From Paracoccaceae bacterium (GTDB lineage Bacteria; Pseudomonadota; Alphaproteobacteria; Rhodobacterales; Rhodobacteraceae): a DNA stretch of 64,000 nt. Location: positions 1 through 64,000 of the forward strand of contig WKFI01000012.1 of assembly GCA_014872875.1 (NCBI GenBank), in the 5' to 3' direction. The notes below the pieces were generated by a model. That model saw nothing but the letters and a program-made list of their open reading frames with translations, searched no databases and was not told the DNA's origin. The position numbers and the translations under genes are program-made. This document shows positions 50,410 to 59,572 of this stretch, in pieces (positions within the stretch are counted from its first letter, which is position 1; the number at the start of each line of letters is the position of its first letter).

Positions 50410-50435
50410 CTGCTTCTTTCTGGTCACAAATACCT
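50410..50435 (-). repeat. 3'-end hairpin repeat, partial copy 11
   Basis: Minus strand: CAGGTATTTGTGACC followed by AGAAAGAAGCAG, the tail half of the element without its GC hairpins. It faces copy 10 and is oriented with cobO. Confidence 0.65.
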
Positions 50436-50509
50436 GTTTCCGAAGCCACCGCGTAGCGGTGGATGAGACATGATGCGCGCCGCAGGCGCACAATTTTAGT
50501 ACGTCAGGA

Positions 50510-51160
50510 TCAGAATTCCACGCCTTTCTGTGCCTTGATCCCGGCGCGGAACGGGTGCTTCACCATCGCCATCTCGGTGACGAGATCGGCGATCTCGATC
50601 AGTTCCTCCTTGGCATTTCGACCCGTCAAGACCACGTGCGTCATCTCGGGCTTTTCGGTCTTCAGGAACTCGACGACTTCTTCCAGGTCCAGATATTCGT
50701 AGCGCAGCGCGATGTTGATTTCATCCAACAGCACCATCTGGATCTCGGGATCGCGAATCATCTCTTTCGCCTTTTCCCAACCCGCCTTGGCAGCAGCAAT
50801 GTCGCGGCTTTTGTCCTGAGTCTCCCAGGTGAATCCTTCGCCCATGGCGTAGAATTGGCACAGGTCGGAAAAATGCGTCTCGATCAAGGTGCGTTCGCCG
50901 GTCTGCCAGCCGCCTTTGATGAACTGTACAACGGCAGATGGCATCTCATGAGCGATGCAACGCATGATCATCCCGAAGCCCGAGCTCGATTTACCCTTTC
51001 CGGGGCCGGTATGGATGATGATCAGCCCTTTTTCGCCATCCTTGTTGGCCATCATGCGGTCGCGCGCAGCCTTTTTCTTGGCCATTTTCTCGGCGTGGCG
51101 CTTTTCGTCGTCGGTGCGGGTGTCGGTACCGGATGCGGGGCTGTCTGGCGTTTCGGTCAC
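50510..51160 (-). CDS. cobO: Cob(I)yrinic acid a,c-diamide adenosyltransferase (CobO)
   Basis: 216 residues. The P-loop is HTGPGKGKSSSGFG; QFIKGGWQTGERTLIETHF, EGFTWETQD, LLDEINIALRYEYL and the C-terminus HPFRAGIKAQKGVEF are CobO/BtuR signatures. It transfers the adenosyl group of ATP to cob(I)yrinic acid diamide. The GTG at 51160 is chosen because it gives the family's usual N-terminus and has AGGAC upstream. It is divergent from the riboswitch-controlled operon and lies outside the riboswitch transcript. Confidence 0.96.
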   Translation of the reverse strand: MTETPDSPASGTDTRTDDEKRHAEKMAKKKAARDRMMANKDGEKGLIIIHTGPGKGKSSSGFGMIMRCIAHEMPSAVVQFIKGGWQTGERTLIETHFSDLCQFYAMGEGFTWETQDKSRDIAAAKAGWEKAKEMIRDPEIQMVLLDEINIALRYEYLDLEEVVEFLKTEKPEMTHVVLTGRNAKEELIEIADLVTEMAMVKHPFRAGIKAQKGVEF

Positions 51161-51541
51161 GGGAGATTGTCCTTTCCAGGTTGTGGGTCTCTCTTGACAA
51201 GGGGCAATTCCATGCCGCAAGGGGGCAAGGCTGGTGCCTGTTCTAGGACAGGTGAAGAGGGAATGCGATAGGCCAGGCGACCAATAAAGGTCCAAAGCCG
51301 AAACGCAGCCGCCCCCGCGACCGTGACCGGAGAGGTTGCCCGGCCACTGACCCCGACCGGGGTTGGGAAGGCGGGTGGACCGACAGGGCCCAACCCTGAA
51401 ATCCGTAAGCCGGGAGACCTGCCAGCGTGAGACATGTAACGGGCGGACGGGGTGTTCCGCGACCGGCTTATGCGCTCCGGCAATTCTGCGTGGGCGCTGC
51501 TGGCCTGCCCCCAACCGCCACGATCAGGGAGGACGGCCGCG
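51161..51541. other. 381-base divergent leader region, cobO / cobalamin operon
   Basis: It holds the cobO promoter on the minus strand, a TTGACA at 51194-51199 that could be the plus-strand -35 element, the B12 riboswitch, and an expression-platform leader of about 115 bases with GC-rich inverted repeats before the DUF1636 start. No extra gene is supported in it. Confidence 0.7.
51225..51425 (+). ncRNA. Cobalamin (B12) riboswitch
   Basis: All landmark blocks are present in order: GGTGCCTG and GAGGGAAT near the 5' end, the core CCGCCCCCGCGACCGTGA, GCCACTG...GGGAAGGC, and the B12 box AAGCCGGGAGACCTGCC at 51407-51423. It controls the downstream plus-strand operon that begins with the DUF1636 gene, turning it off when adenosylcobalamin is plentiful. 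About 120 bases of leader separate it from the first start codon. Confidence 0.96.
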
Positions 51542-51919
51542 ATGTCGCAGGTCACGCTGACAGTCTGCACCACGTGCAGGCATGGGGAGTTACAGGATCC
51601 CGAGGCTACACGCCCCGGCTCCCTGATGTACGAGGCGCTCAAACGTGCCGAACTGCCCGAAAGCATCAAGCTACGCCCTGTCGAGTGCCTTTCGGCCTGT
51701 TCGCGTGGTTGCTCGATGATCTTGAGCGGCGGGCCTGCGCGCTGGTCCTACATTTACGGAGATCTGGACCCTGCCCAACATGTGGAGGACATAGTCGCCG
51801 GAGCCACGGCCTATGCCCAAACACAGGATGGGCTGGTGCCTTGGCGCGAACGTCCCGTCGTCTTTCGCAAACAGTCCATTGCCCGAATTCCCCCCGCTGA
51901 CATGCCCGCCGAGGAGTAA
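51542..51919 (+). CDS. DUF1636 protein (ferredoxin-like metal/Fe-S protein)
   Basis: 125 residues. Cysteines are spaced CTTC near the N-terminus (residues 9-12) and CLSACSRGC in the middle, the layout of a thioredoxin-fold [2Fe-2S] ferredoxin. DUF1636 genes typically sit at the head of cobalamin operons beside cobW, and this one is the first gene after the B12 riboswitch. Probable redox or metal-delivery helper in cobalt insertion (inference). Strong ribosome-binding site GGGAGGA. Confidence 0.88.
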   Translation: MSQVTLTVCTTCRHGELQDPEATRPGSLMYEALKRAELPESIKLRPVECLSACSRGCSMILSGGPARWSYIYGDLDPAQHVEDIVAGATAYAQTQDGLVPWRERPVVFRKQSIARIPPADMPAEE

Positions 51920-51922
51920 CCC

Positions 51923-53008
51923 GTGACCGACCTCAACAAAATCCCCGTCACCGTCATCACCGGCTTTCTGGGAGCCGGCAAGACCACGCTGATCCGCCAC
52001 TTGATGCAGAACCCCCAGGGCAAGCGCCTGGCGGTTGTCGTGAACGAGTTCGGCACTGCTGGCGTCGATGGCGAAATTCTCAAGTCCTGTGCCGACGAAA
52101 ACTGCCCGGCCGAGAACATCATGGAACTGGCCAATGGCTGCATCTGCTGCACCGTGGCCGATGATTTCATCCCGACCATCGAACAGCTGATGGATCTGCC
52201 GGAGAAACCCGATCACATCGTGATCGAAACCTCGGGCCTTGCGCTGCCGAAGCCGCTTCTCAAGGCGTTCGACTGGCCGGCGATCCGGTCACGGATCACC
52301 GTGGACGGCGTGGTGGCCCTTGCAGATGCCGAGGCGGTCGCCAAAGGTCAGTTCGCCACCGATCTGGATGCGGTGCAGGCACAGCGCGAAGCGGACGAAG
52401 GCATCGATCACGAAACGCCGCTGTCGGAACTTTTCAAGGACCAGATCTCCTGCGCCGACATCATCCTGATGTCCAAGGCCGATTTGGCCGGTGACGCAGG
52501 GGTTGATAAGGCGCGCTCCACAATCGAGGCCGAAGCGCCCCGCAAACTGCCGATCCTGCCGATGAGCGAAGGCGTGATCGATCCCCGTGTGATCCTCGGG
52601 CTCGAAGCCGCCGCCGAAGACGATCTGAACGCCCGGCCTTCGCATCACGAACATCATCACCACCATGATGACGACCATCATCACGATCACGACCACGATC
52701 ATCACGAGCATGACCACGACCATGACGCATTTGACACAATCGTTGTCGAACTTGGGGAAGTCGAGGATCCGCAAGTGCTGCAGGATGCCATTGTGAAGCT
52801 TGCACGCGAGCGCAACATCCTGCGGGTCAAGGGCTATGTCGCCGTGTCCGGCAAACCGATGCGGATGCTGGTTCAGGCGGTTGGCGAACGTCTTCGGGCG
52901 CAGTACGATCAGCCTTGGGGCGCGCAACCGCGCAGAACTCAGCTGGTTGTGATTGCCGAGCACGACAACATCGACGAAGCGGCCATCCGCGCCGAATTGG
53001 GGGCCTGA
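51923..53008 (+). CDS. cobW: CobW-type G3E GTPase metallochaperone
   Basis: 361 residues. P-loop GFLGAGKTT, the metal motif GCICC, and NKxD replaced by SKAD (MSKADLAG), all as in CobW. A very His/Asp-rich stretch near residues 235-270 (HHEHHHHHDDD and repeats of HDHD) sits between the GTPase and C-terminal domains and should bind metal. It delivers cobalt to CobN. GTG start 3 bases after the DUF1636 stop. Confidence 0.97.
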   Translation: MTDLNKIPVTVITGFLGAGKTTLIRHLMQNPQGKRLAVVVNEFGTAGVDGEILKSCADENCPAENIMELANGCICCTVADDFIPTIEQLMDLPEKPDHIVIETSGLALPKPLLKAFDWPAIRSRITVDGVVALADAEAVAKGQFATDLDAVQAQREADEGIDHETPLSELFKDQISCADIILMSKADLAGDAGVDKARSTIEAEAPRKLPILPMSEGVIDPRVILGLEAAAEDDLNARPSHHEHHHHHDDDHHHDHDHDHHEHDHDHDAFDTIVVELGEVEDPQVLQDAIVKLARERNILRVKGYVAVSGKPMRMLVQAVGERLRAQYDQPWGAQPRRTQLVVIAEHDNIDEAAIRAELGA

Positions 53009-53014
53009 AACTGA

Positions 53015-56000
53015 ATGCACGTCGTCTTTCGCGAAAGCCACGGGTTGGATCAGGGCGACACGCCTCAGGACCTGGGTCAAAGCCCGGCGGACCTGGTGGT
53101 GTTGTCCTTTTCGGACAGTGACCTGGGGGCTTTTGCGGCAGGATGGCATCGGGCCGGGGGCAAGCTGCCTTCCTGCCGTCTGGCCAATCTGGTGGCGCTG
53201 AAACATCCGCTTTCGGTTGATGTCTATGCCGAACAGACGCTTGAGGGCGCCAAAGGCATTCTGGTGCGTCTGATCGGCGGCGAAAGCTATTGGCCTTATG
53301 GTCTGGCGACCCTGCAGGATCTGGCGCGACGCAAGGGCATTGCCCTTGCGGTGCTGCCCGCTGATGGGCGCGAAGACACGCGACTGGATGAACTTTCCAC
53401 GCTGCCCGTCTCGACACTGCGCCGCCTGCAGGCGCTGTGTGACGCAGGTGGCGCGGTGGCGGCGCAAGCGGCTCTGGCGCAATTGTCTCTGGCAGCAGGG
53501 CTTTATGCGGGACCGGTTCTGGGTCTCAAAACGGTGCCGGATTACGGCTTCTACGATCCGATGAAGGGTGTTCTGCCTGCGGTCGAGCCGGGCGACAAAC
53601 CGCTGGTCATCGTCAGCTTCTACCGCTCCTACCTGACATCCGCTGATACCGCCCCGGTAGACCAGCTGATCACCGAATTGCGGGACCGTGGCTATGCTGC
53701 CTATGGCGTTTTTGCAGCCTCGCTGAAAGCGCCCGCCGCTGCGGGTTGGCTGCGTGAAACCCTGCCCGGGCTGGACCCGGTCGCGCTCATCAACGCCACG
53801 GCGTTTTCCGCGCAAGGCGGCGATGGCAAGGCATCCCCGCTGTCTGCACCCGGCTGCCCCGTGTTTCAGGTTGCCCTTTCCACCGCCCGACGCAAGGACT
53901 GGGCCGACGCCGAACGCGGGTTGTCCCCTGCCGATCTGGCCATGCATGTGGTTCTGCCCGAAGTGGACGGACGTATCTTTGCCGGTGTTGCCAGCTTCAA
54001 GGCTCCCGGAAAAAAGGACCCGGATCTGGAATACTCGCGCTTTGCACACCGGGCAGATGCCGACCGCATCCGCGCGGTTGTGGATCGGGTGGCCAGCTGG
54101 CATCGCCTGTCCACACTGGGAAACGCAGACAAGCGGCTGGGTCTGATCCTGTCCACGTATCCGGGCAAGACCCATCAACTGGCCCATGCGGTAGGACTGG
54201 ATGCGCTGGCCTCCTGCCAGACGATCCTGTCGGATCTGGCCGCTCAGGGTTACGGGGTAGAGGCGCCCGATGACCTCGGTCGCACACTGACACGCGACGT
54301 GTTGCGCTGGCCTCTGACCGAATATCTCGCCCGGCTTGAAACCTTGCCTGCGCCCCTGCGAAGCGATCTGGAAACCGCATGGGGGACGCCCGACAGCGAC
54401 CCGACCTGTGTGGACGGGGCGTTTGAATTCAGTGCCATTCAAGCCGGAAATGCCTTGATCGCGCTGCAACCCGAACGCGGTCAGGTCAAAACCCGCGCTG
54501 ATGACTATCACGACCTGGAGCGCACACCGCGCCACGGATATGTAGCCTTCTACCTGTGGCTAAGGTCCCAGATCGACGCGCTGGTGCATATCGGTGCCCA
54601 TGGCACGCTGGAATGGCTTCCGGGCAAATCGGTGGCGCTCAGCGCCGATTGCTGGCCCGAAGCCCTGATCGGCGCGCTTCCGGTGGTTTATCCGTTTATC
54701 GTCAACGACCCCGGCGAAGCCGCGCAGGCCAAACGCCGCATCGGCGGTGTGACGCTGGGCCACCTGCCGCCGCCGCTGGCGCAGACCGCCCTGCCCGAAG
54801 GCATGTCACGGCTTGAGAGCCTGCTTGACGAATACTCCACCGCCGACGGTCTGGATCCCTCCCGGCGCGACCGGCTGATCGAGGACATCCGGGCAGAGGC
54901 GCAGGGAACCGGGGTCGAGGCTGATCTGGGCCTGACACCAGATGCGTCAGCCGCCGAGGCAATCACCCGCATCGACCGCTTTGTCTGCGACATCAAGGAA
55001 AGCCAGTATGGCGAGGGGCTGCACATCTTCGGCTCCGGCGATTGTGGCAGCCATGAACTGCAGGGCCTGCATAATGCGCTGGCGGGGCGGATCGTCGCCC
55101 CCGGCCCCTCCGGTTCGCCCTTCCGGGGACGCGAGGACGTGCTGCCCACCGGGCGCAACCTGTTTACCACCGACCCACGCGCGGTGCCGTCGCGGGCGGC
55201 GCAGGCGCAAGGCGTCAAACTGGCGGAAGAGCTGTTGCGCCGCCACCTGCAGGACCATGGCGATTGGCCGCGCGGACTGGTGATCGACCTTTGGGGATCT
55301 GCCACAATGCGGACCGCAGGCGAGGAATTCGCCATGGCACTGCATCTGGCAGGTCTGGCACCGAAATGGGACGAAAACTCGGAACGCGTTTCGGGGTTCG
55401 AGATCATCCCGCTGGCGCTTTTGGGTCGCCCCAGGATCGACGTGACCCTGCGCGTGTCCGGCCTGTTCCGCGATGTCTTCCCCGGCCTTGCACAAATGTT
55501 CGAAAGCGCTGCAGCCGTATTGGCGGACCGCGAAGAAAGCAAAGCCGACAATCCCTATCTGGCGCAGACCCCACGCGTCTTCGGCCCCCGCCCCGGCCAA
55601 TACGGTCTCAACATGTCTGAGACGCTGGAAGATTATTCCGAGGACGCCCGCAAGGCTGCGGGCGAGGCATGGCTCAACGCCTCCTCTCACGCGATCGACG
55701 CCAAGGGCGATATCCGGCTGGCGCGGGAAGAACTGGAAACGCGATTGCGCACCACCGACAGTTTCGTGCACTTGCAAGATCTGCCGGAAACCGATCTCCT
55801 GATGGCGTCGGACTATGCCGCCCACGAGGCCGGGTTTGCAGCTGCCATGGCACGGGTCGGGCAAAAGGCCCCGGCGCTCTACCACATGGACGCCACCCGC
55901 CCCGATCAGCCGCAGGCCCGAAGCTTGGGAGAGGAAATCGCCCGTGTCACCCGCGCCCGTGCGGCCAACCCGGATTGGGCAACTTCAATGATGGCCCACG

Positions 56001-56260
56001 GCTTCCGTGGCGCGGCCGAGATTTCGGCGACTCTGGATCACATGGCGGCGTTTGCTCATCTTGCGCAGGTGGTTCAGCCCCATCTTTTTGACCTTTATTT
56101 CGAGGCCACTCTGGGCCGCGACGATCTGGTCGAATTCATGGAACGCGAAAACCCCGAAGCGCTGGCCGCCATGCGTGATCGTTTCCGGGCGCTGCACGAG
56201 GCCGGTCTGTGGATCACACGGCGCAATTCGATCATGGCGGAGCTGGAGGGCGCGGCGTGA
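53015..56260 (+). CDS. cobN: Cobaltochelatase subunit CobN
   Basis: 1081 residues, the large subunit of the ATP-dependent aerobic cobaltochelatase (CobN with CobS and CobT), inserting Co(II) into hydrogenobyrinic acid a,c-diamide. The ChlH-like core is clear: HIGAHGTLEWLPGKSVALS, YPFIVNDPGEAAQAKRRIGGVTLGHLPPPL, and HIFGSGDCGSHELQGLHNAL. It is shorter than the roughly 1275-residue Pseudomonas denitrificans enzyme. Six bases after cobW; overlaps cobG. CobS and CobT are not in this window. Confidence 0.97.
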   Translation: MHVVFRESHGLDQGDTPQDLGQSPADLVVLSFSDSDLGAFAAGWHRAGGKLPSCRLANLVALKHPLSVDVYAEQTLEGAKGILVRLIGGESYWPYGLATLQDLARRKGIALAVLPADGREDTRLDELSTLPVSTLRRLQALCDAGGAVAAQAALAQLSLAAGLYAGPVLGLKTVPDYGFYDPMKGVLPAVEPGDKPLVIVSFYRSYLTSADTAPVDQLITELRDRGYAAYGVFAASLKAPAAAGWLRETLPGLDPVALINATAFSAQGGDGKASPLSAPGCPVFQVALSTARRKDWADAERGLSPADLAMHVVLPEVDGRIFAGVASFKAPGKKDPDLEYSRFAHRADADRIRAVVDRVASWHRLSTLGNADKRLGLILSTYPGKTHQLAHAVGLDALASCQTILSDLAAQGYGVEAPDDLGRTLTRDVLRWPLTEYLARLETLPAPLRSDLETAWGTPDSDPTCVDGAFEFSAIQAGNALIALQPERGQVKTRADDYHDLERTPRHGYVAFYLWLRSQIDALVHIGAHGTLEWLPGKSVALSADCWPEALIGALPVVYPFIVNDPGEAAQAKRRIGGVTLGHLPPPLAQTALPEGMSRLESLLDEYSTADGLDPSRRDRLIEDIRAEAQGTGVEADLGLTPDASAAEAITRIDRFVCDIKESQYGEGLHIFGSGDCGSHELQGLHNALAGRIVAPGPSGSPFRGREDVLPTGRNLFTTDPRAVPSRAAQAQGVKLAEELLRRHLQDHGDWPRGLVIDLWGSATMRTAGEEFAMALHLAGLAPKWDENSERVSGFEIIPLALLGRPRIDVTLRVSGLFRDVFPGLAQMFESAAAVLADREESKADNPYLAQTPRVFGPRPGQYGLNMSETLEDYSEDARKAAGEAWLNASSHAIDAKGDIRLAREELETRLRTTDSFVHLQDLPETDLLMASDYAAHEAGFAAAMARVGQKAPALYHMDATRPDQPQARSLGEEIARVTRARAANPDWATSMMAHGFRGAAEISATLDHMAAFAHLAQVVQPHLFDLYFEATLGRDDLVEFMERENPEALAAMRDRFRALHEAGLWITRRNSIMAELEGAA

Positions 56261-57450
56261 CTGCGGCCGCCTCCAAGAAACCGGGAGATCCGCCAGCAGA
56301 TCCCAAAGTCTATGGCTGGTGCCCCGGCGCGCTGCGCCCGATGATGTCAGGCGATGGGTTGGTGGTCCGCGTTCGCGCGCCTTTGGGACGGCTCAGTCAG
56401 GAGCAAGCGCAAAGCGTCGCCCGCCTGTCACAAAAACATGGCAACGGGTTGCTGGACCTGTCGGCCCGGGCCAACCTTCAGATGCGCGGCATTCGCGAGC
56501 AGGCGCATAGGAGATTGATCGACGGGTTGCGCGAACTGGGGCTGGTTGACGACGATATCGGAGCCGAAGCACGCCGCAATGTGCTGCTGACTCCGTTCTG
56601 GACCCCGGACGACGATACTCATCGCATTGCTCAGGACCTGTGCCAACGTCTGACGCAGGCCAGCGACCTGACCCTGCCCGGCAAGTTCGGCTTTGCCGTC
56701 GATTGTGGGCCGCTGCCGCTACTGCAGGATACAGCCGCCGACATCCGCATCGAACGTGGGTCCGAAGGGTTGATCCTGCGCGCTGACGGGACTGACAAAG
56801 GCCTGCCGATCACGTCGGCAACAGCCGCAGACGCGGCGCTGGATCTGGCGCGCTGGTTCCTGAAGTCAGGTGGCGCGCCCTCCGGGCGCGGGCGCATGAA
56901 GGCGCTGATCGCATCCGGTATCACACTGCCGCGCGGCCATGTCGCAGGCGCGCTGCGCGCTGGGTTCCGCCCCGCCCCGGGGCCGGTTCCGGCAGGCCTG
57001 TTGGCCGCACTGGAGTTTGGCCAAATCGATGCGGAAAGCTTTGCTCAGTTGGCAGCCCACGCCCCCTTGCGCCTGACACCGTGGCGAATGCTCTTGCTGG
57101 AAGGCGTCTCCACAGGCGTCACCTGCTCCGGTGCCATCTTCGATCCTGCCGACCCGCGCCTGCGTGTGACCGCCTGCACAGGCGCGCCCGGCTGCCCGCA
57201 GGCGCTGTCGCCCACCCGCCAATTGGCGCGCGATCTGGCGCATTCGATCCCGGCCGACAGCAAACTCCATGTTTCGGGTTGCGCCAAAGGTTGCGCCCAT
57301 CCCGGCCCTGCCCCCTTGACCTTGACCGCCACGGCGCGGAATAGGTTCAACCTGATCCGGAACGGCAAAGCCGCCGACCGCCCCGTAAAAACCGACCTCA
57401 ATGCGTTTGCCCTGCGCCAGACGCCCGACCTCCTGACCGCGAAAGACTGA
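56257..57450 (+). CDS. cobG: Precorrin-3B synthase CobG
   Basis: 397 residues, nitrite/sulfite reductase ferredoxin-like halves. The 4Fe-4S ligands are visible: CTGAPGC and CAKGC (C-x5-C...C-x3-C) in TACTGAPGCPQALS and VSGCAKGCAHPGPA. It hydroxylates precorrin-3A with oxygen, so its presence identifies the aerobic pathway. The GTG start overlaps the cobN stop (GTGA), with GGAGGG ahead. Confidence 0.96.
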   Translation: MTAAASKKPGDPPADPKVYGWCPGALRPMMSGDGLVVRVRAPLGRLSQEQAQSVARLSQKHGNGLLDLSARANLQMRGIREQAHRRLIDGLRELGLVDDDIGAEARRNVLLTPFWTPDDDTHRIAQDLCQRLTQASDLTLPGKFGFAVDCGPLPLLQDTAADIRIERGSEGLILRADGTDKGLPITSATAADAALDLARWFLKSGGAPSGRGRMKALIASGITLPRGHVAGALRAGFRPAPGPVPAGLLAALEFGQIDAESFAQLAAHAPLRLTPWRMLLLEGVSTGVTCSGAIFDPADPRLRVTACTGAPGCPQALSPTRQLARDLAHSIPADSKLHVSGCAKGCAHPGPAPLTLTATARNRFNLIRNGKAADRPVKTDLNAFALRQTPDLLTAKD

Positions 57451-57451
57451 C

Positions 57452-58081
57452 ATGACGCACAGCTATGAAACCGACGGCGCCAAGATCTATGCCGAAAGCT
57501 TTGCCACCATCCGGGCCGAGGCCGACCTGGCCCGTTTCAACAAGGATGAGGAATCGGTTGTCGTGCGCATGATCCATGCGGCCGGCATGGTGGGGCTGGA
57601 GGACCATGTCCGCTTCTCCGCCGGCATGGCTGAAACCGCCCGCGCAGCGCTGGCGAATGGCGCACCGATCTTGTGTGACGCCTACATGGTTTCCGAAGGC
57701 ATCACCCGCCCGCGCCTGCCCGCCAACAATGAGGTGATCTGCACCCTGCGCGACCCGCAAGTGCCGGAAATGGCCAAGGAAATGGGCAACACCCGCTCCG
57801 CCGTTGCGGTAGAACTGTGGCGCCCCAAACTGGAAGGTGCGCTGGTTGCCATAGGTAATGCGCCCACCGCCCTGTTTCACCTGTTGAACATGCTGCAGGA
57901 CCCCGACTGCCCCCGTCCCGCCGCCATCATCGGTTGCCCGGTGGGCTTTGTGGGTGCGCGCGAATCCAAGGATGCGTTGATGCAGGACCTGCCGGTGCCG
58001 TCGATGATCGTCGAGGGTCGTCTGGGCGGCTCGGCCATCACCGTGGCTGCCGTCAATGCACTGGCCAGCTGGAAAGAGTGA
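57452..58081 (+). CDS. cobH: Precorrin-8X methylmutase CobH
   Basis: 209 residues. The catalytic His is in VVRMIHAAGMVG, with GAPILCDAYMVSEGI and IGCPVGFVGARESK as further signatures. It moves a methyl group from C11 to C12 to give hydrogenobyrinic acid. One base after cobG and one before cobI. Confidence 0.97.
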   Translation: MTHSYETDGAKIYAESFATIRAEADLARFNKDEESVVVRMIHAAGMVGLEDHVRFSAGMAETARAALANGAPILCDAYMVSEGITRPRLPANNEVICTLRDPQVPEMAKEMGNTRSAVAVELWRPKLEGALVAIGNAPTALFHLLNMLQDPDCPRPAAIIGCPVGFVGARESKDALMQDLPVPSMIVEGRLGGSAITVAAVNALASWKE

Positions 58082-58082
58082 C

Positions 58083-58799
58083 ATGGGCAAAGTGATCTGT
58101 GCCGGGCTGGGTCCCGGCGATCCGGACCTGATGAGCCTTCGATCGTACCGCGCGATCCAATCGACGCGCCACATCGCCTATTTCCGCAAGGCTGGTTACG
58201 AAGGCCAGGCCCGCCGGCTGGTGAACGGAATGCTGCCCGAAGGCGCCATCGAATACCCGATGGAGTATCCGGTTACGACGGAAATCCATTTTTCGGATCC
58301 CGAATACAATAAGGTGATGGCAGCGTTCTATGATGACTGGGCGGACCGCTTGGCTGAACTGGCACAATCCGAAGACGTGGTGGTGCTGTGCGAGGGCGAT
58401 CCGTTCCTCTATGGCTCATTCATGCACTTGCACACCCGGCTTGCAGGCCGCGCCGAAGTCGAGATCATCCCCGGCATCACTGGCATGTCCGGCTGCTGGA
58501 CCGCAACCGGCCAGCCGATCACCTGGGGTGACGATGTTCTGACCGTCGCTATGGCCACCCTGTCGGAAGACGAGTTGACCGAGCGTGCCGCAAGCACCGA
58601 CGCGCTGGTGGTTATGAAGATCGGCCGCAACCTGCCGAAACTGCGCCGCGCGCTGGAACGGGCCGGACGACTGGAAGATGCCTGGCTGGTCGAACGCGGT
58701 ACAATGGAAGATCAGAAGGTCCACAAATTGACCGAACTCGAAGGCAAGGTCCCTTATTTCTCAATCGTATTGATCCATGGACAGGGACGCAGACCATGA
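58083..58799 (+). CDS. cobI: Precorrin-2 C20-methyltransferase CobI
   Basis: 238 residues, SAM-dependent tetrapyrrole methylase fold: GLGPGDPDLMSLRS, LCEGDPFLYGSFMHL and VEIIPGITGMSGCWTATGQPI. The start ATG at 58083 puts GLGPGD at the usual position. Overlaps cobJ by four bases. Confidence 0.96.
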   Translation: MGKVICAGLGPGDPDLMSLRSYRAIQSTRHIAYFRKAGYEGQARRLVNGMLPEGAIEYPMEYPVTTEIHFSDPEYNKVMAAFYDDWADRLAELAQSEDVVVLCEGDPFLYGSFMHLHTRLAGRAEVEIIPGITGMSGCWTATGQPITWGDDVLTVAMATLSEDELTERAASTDALVVMKIGRNLPKLRRALERAGRLEDAWLVERGTMEDQKVHKLTELEGKVPYFSIVLIHGQGRRP

Positions 58800-59572
58800 C
58801 CGGCTCCGTTATCATTGCCGGGCTTGGCCCCGGAGACGACTCTCTGGTCACCCAGGAAGTCCGCGACGCACTGGCCGAGGCCACCGACATCGTCGGCTAC
58901 ATCCCGTATGTGAAACGGGTGGAGCCACGCGAAGGATTGACCCTGCATGCTTCCGACAACCGGGTCGAGGTCGACCGTGCCACCCACGCGCTGGAAATGG
59001 CGGCCGAGGGCAAACGCGTCGTCGTGGTTTCTTCCGGCGACCCCGGGGTTTTCGCCATGGCCTCCGCCGTGTTCGAGGCGCTGGAAGCTGGCAAACCGGA
59101 ATGGCTCGAGATTGACATCAAGGTTCTCCCCGGCATCACCGCGATGCTGGCAGCCGCGGCCCAGATTGGCGCGCCTCTGGGCCATGATTTCGCTGCGATC
59201 AACCTCAGCGACAATCTTAAACCCTGGTCCCTGATCGAAACCCGCCTGCGCGCGGCAGGTGAGGCAGGCTTTGCCATGGCCTTCTACAATCCGCGTTCTA
59301 AGTCCCGTCCCCATCAGTTTGCCCGCGCGCTTGAGATTCTGCTTGAAGCTTGTGGCGGCGACACGCTGATCAGTTTTGCCCGCGACGTGACCAAACCGGG
59401 CCAGCAGATCACCACTGTCCCCCTTCGGGAAGCAACACCCGAGATGGCGGACATGCGCACGGTTGTGATCGTCGGCAACAGCGATACCCGCGCGATCGGG
59501 CGATATGTCTACACTCCACGCTTTGCGCCAGGACACGCCCCCAGTCACGCGTCGGAAGGGTCTACCGAGTGA
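58796..59572 (+). CDS. cobJ: Precorrin-3B C17-methyltransferase CobJ
   Basis: 258 residues with GLGPGDDSLVTQEVRDALA, VVSSGDPGVFAMASAVFEA, LPGITAMLAAAAQIGAPLGHDFAAINLSD and ALAFYNPRSKSRP. It carries out ring contraction and C17 methylation. Its 3' end overlaps the antisense cobK gene by 28 bases. Confidence 0.96.
   Translation: MTGSVIIAGLGPGDDSLVTQEVRDALAEATDIVGYIPYVKRVEPREGLTLHASDNRVEVDRATHALEMAAEGKRVVVVSSGDPGVFAMASAVFEALEAGKPEWLEIDIKVLPGITAMLAAAAQIGAPLGHDFAAINLSDNLKPWSLIETRLRAAGEAGFAMAFYNPRSKSRPHQFARALEILLEACGGDTLISFARDVTKPGQQITTVPLREATPEMADMRTVVIVGNSDTRAIGRYVYTPRFAPGHAPSHASEGSTE

Noticed and set aside
52289-54535. A 748-codon open frame on the minus strand opposite cobW and cobN
   Set aside because: It is antisense to two well-identified genes; its translation is a low-complexity His/Gln/Arg-rich shadow of GC-rich codons, with no domain or ribosome-binding site.
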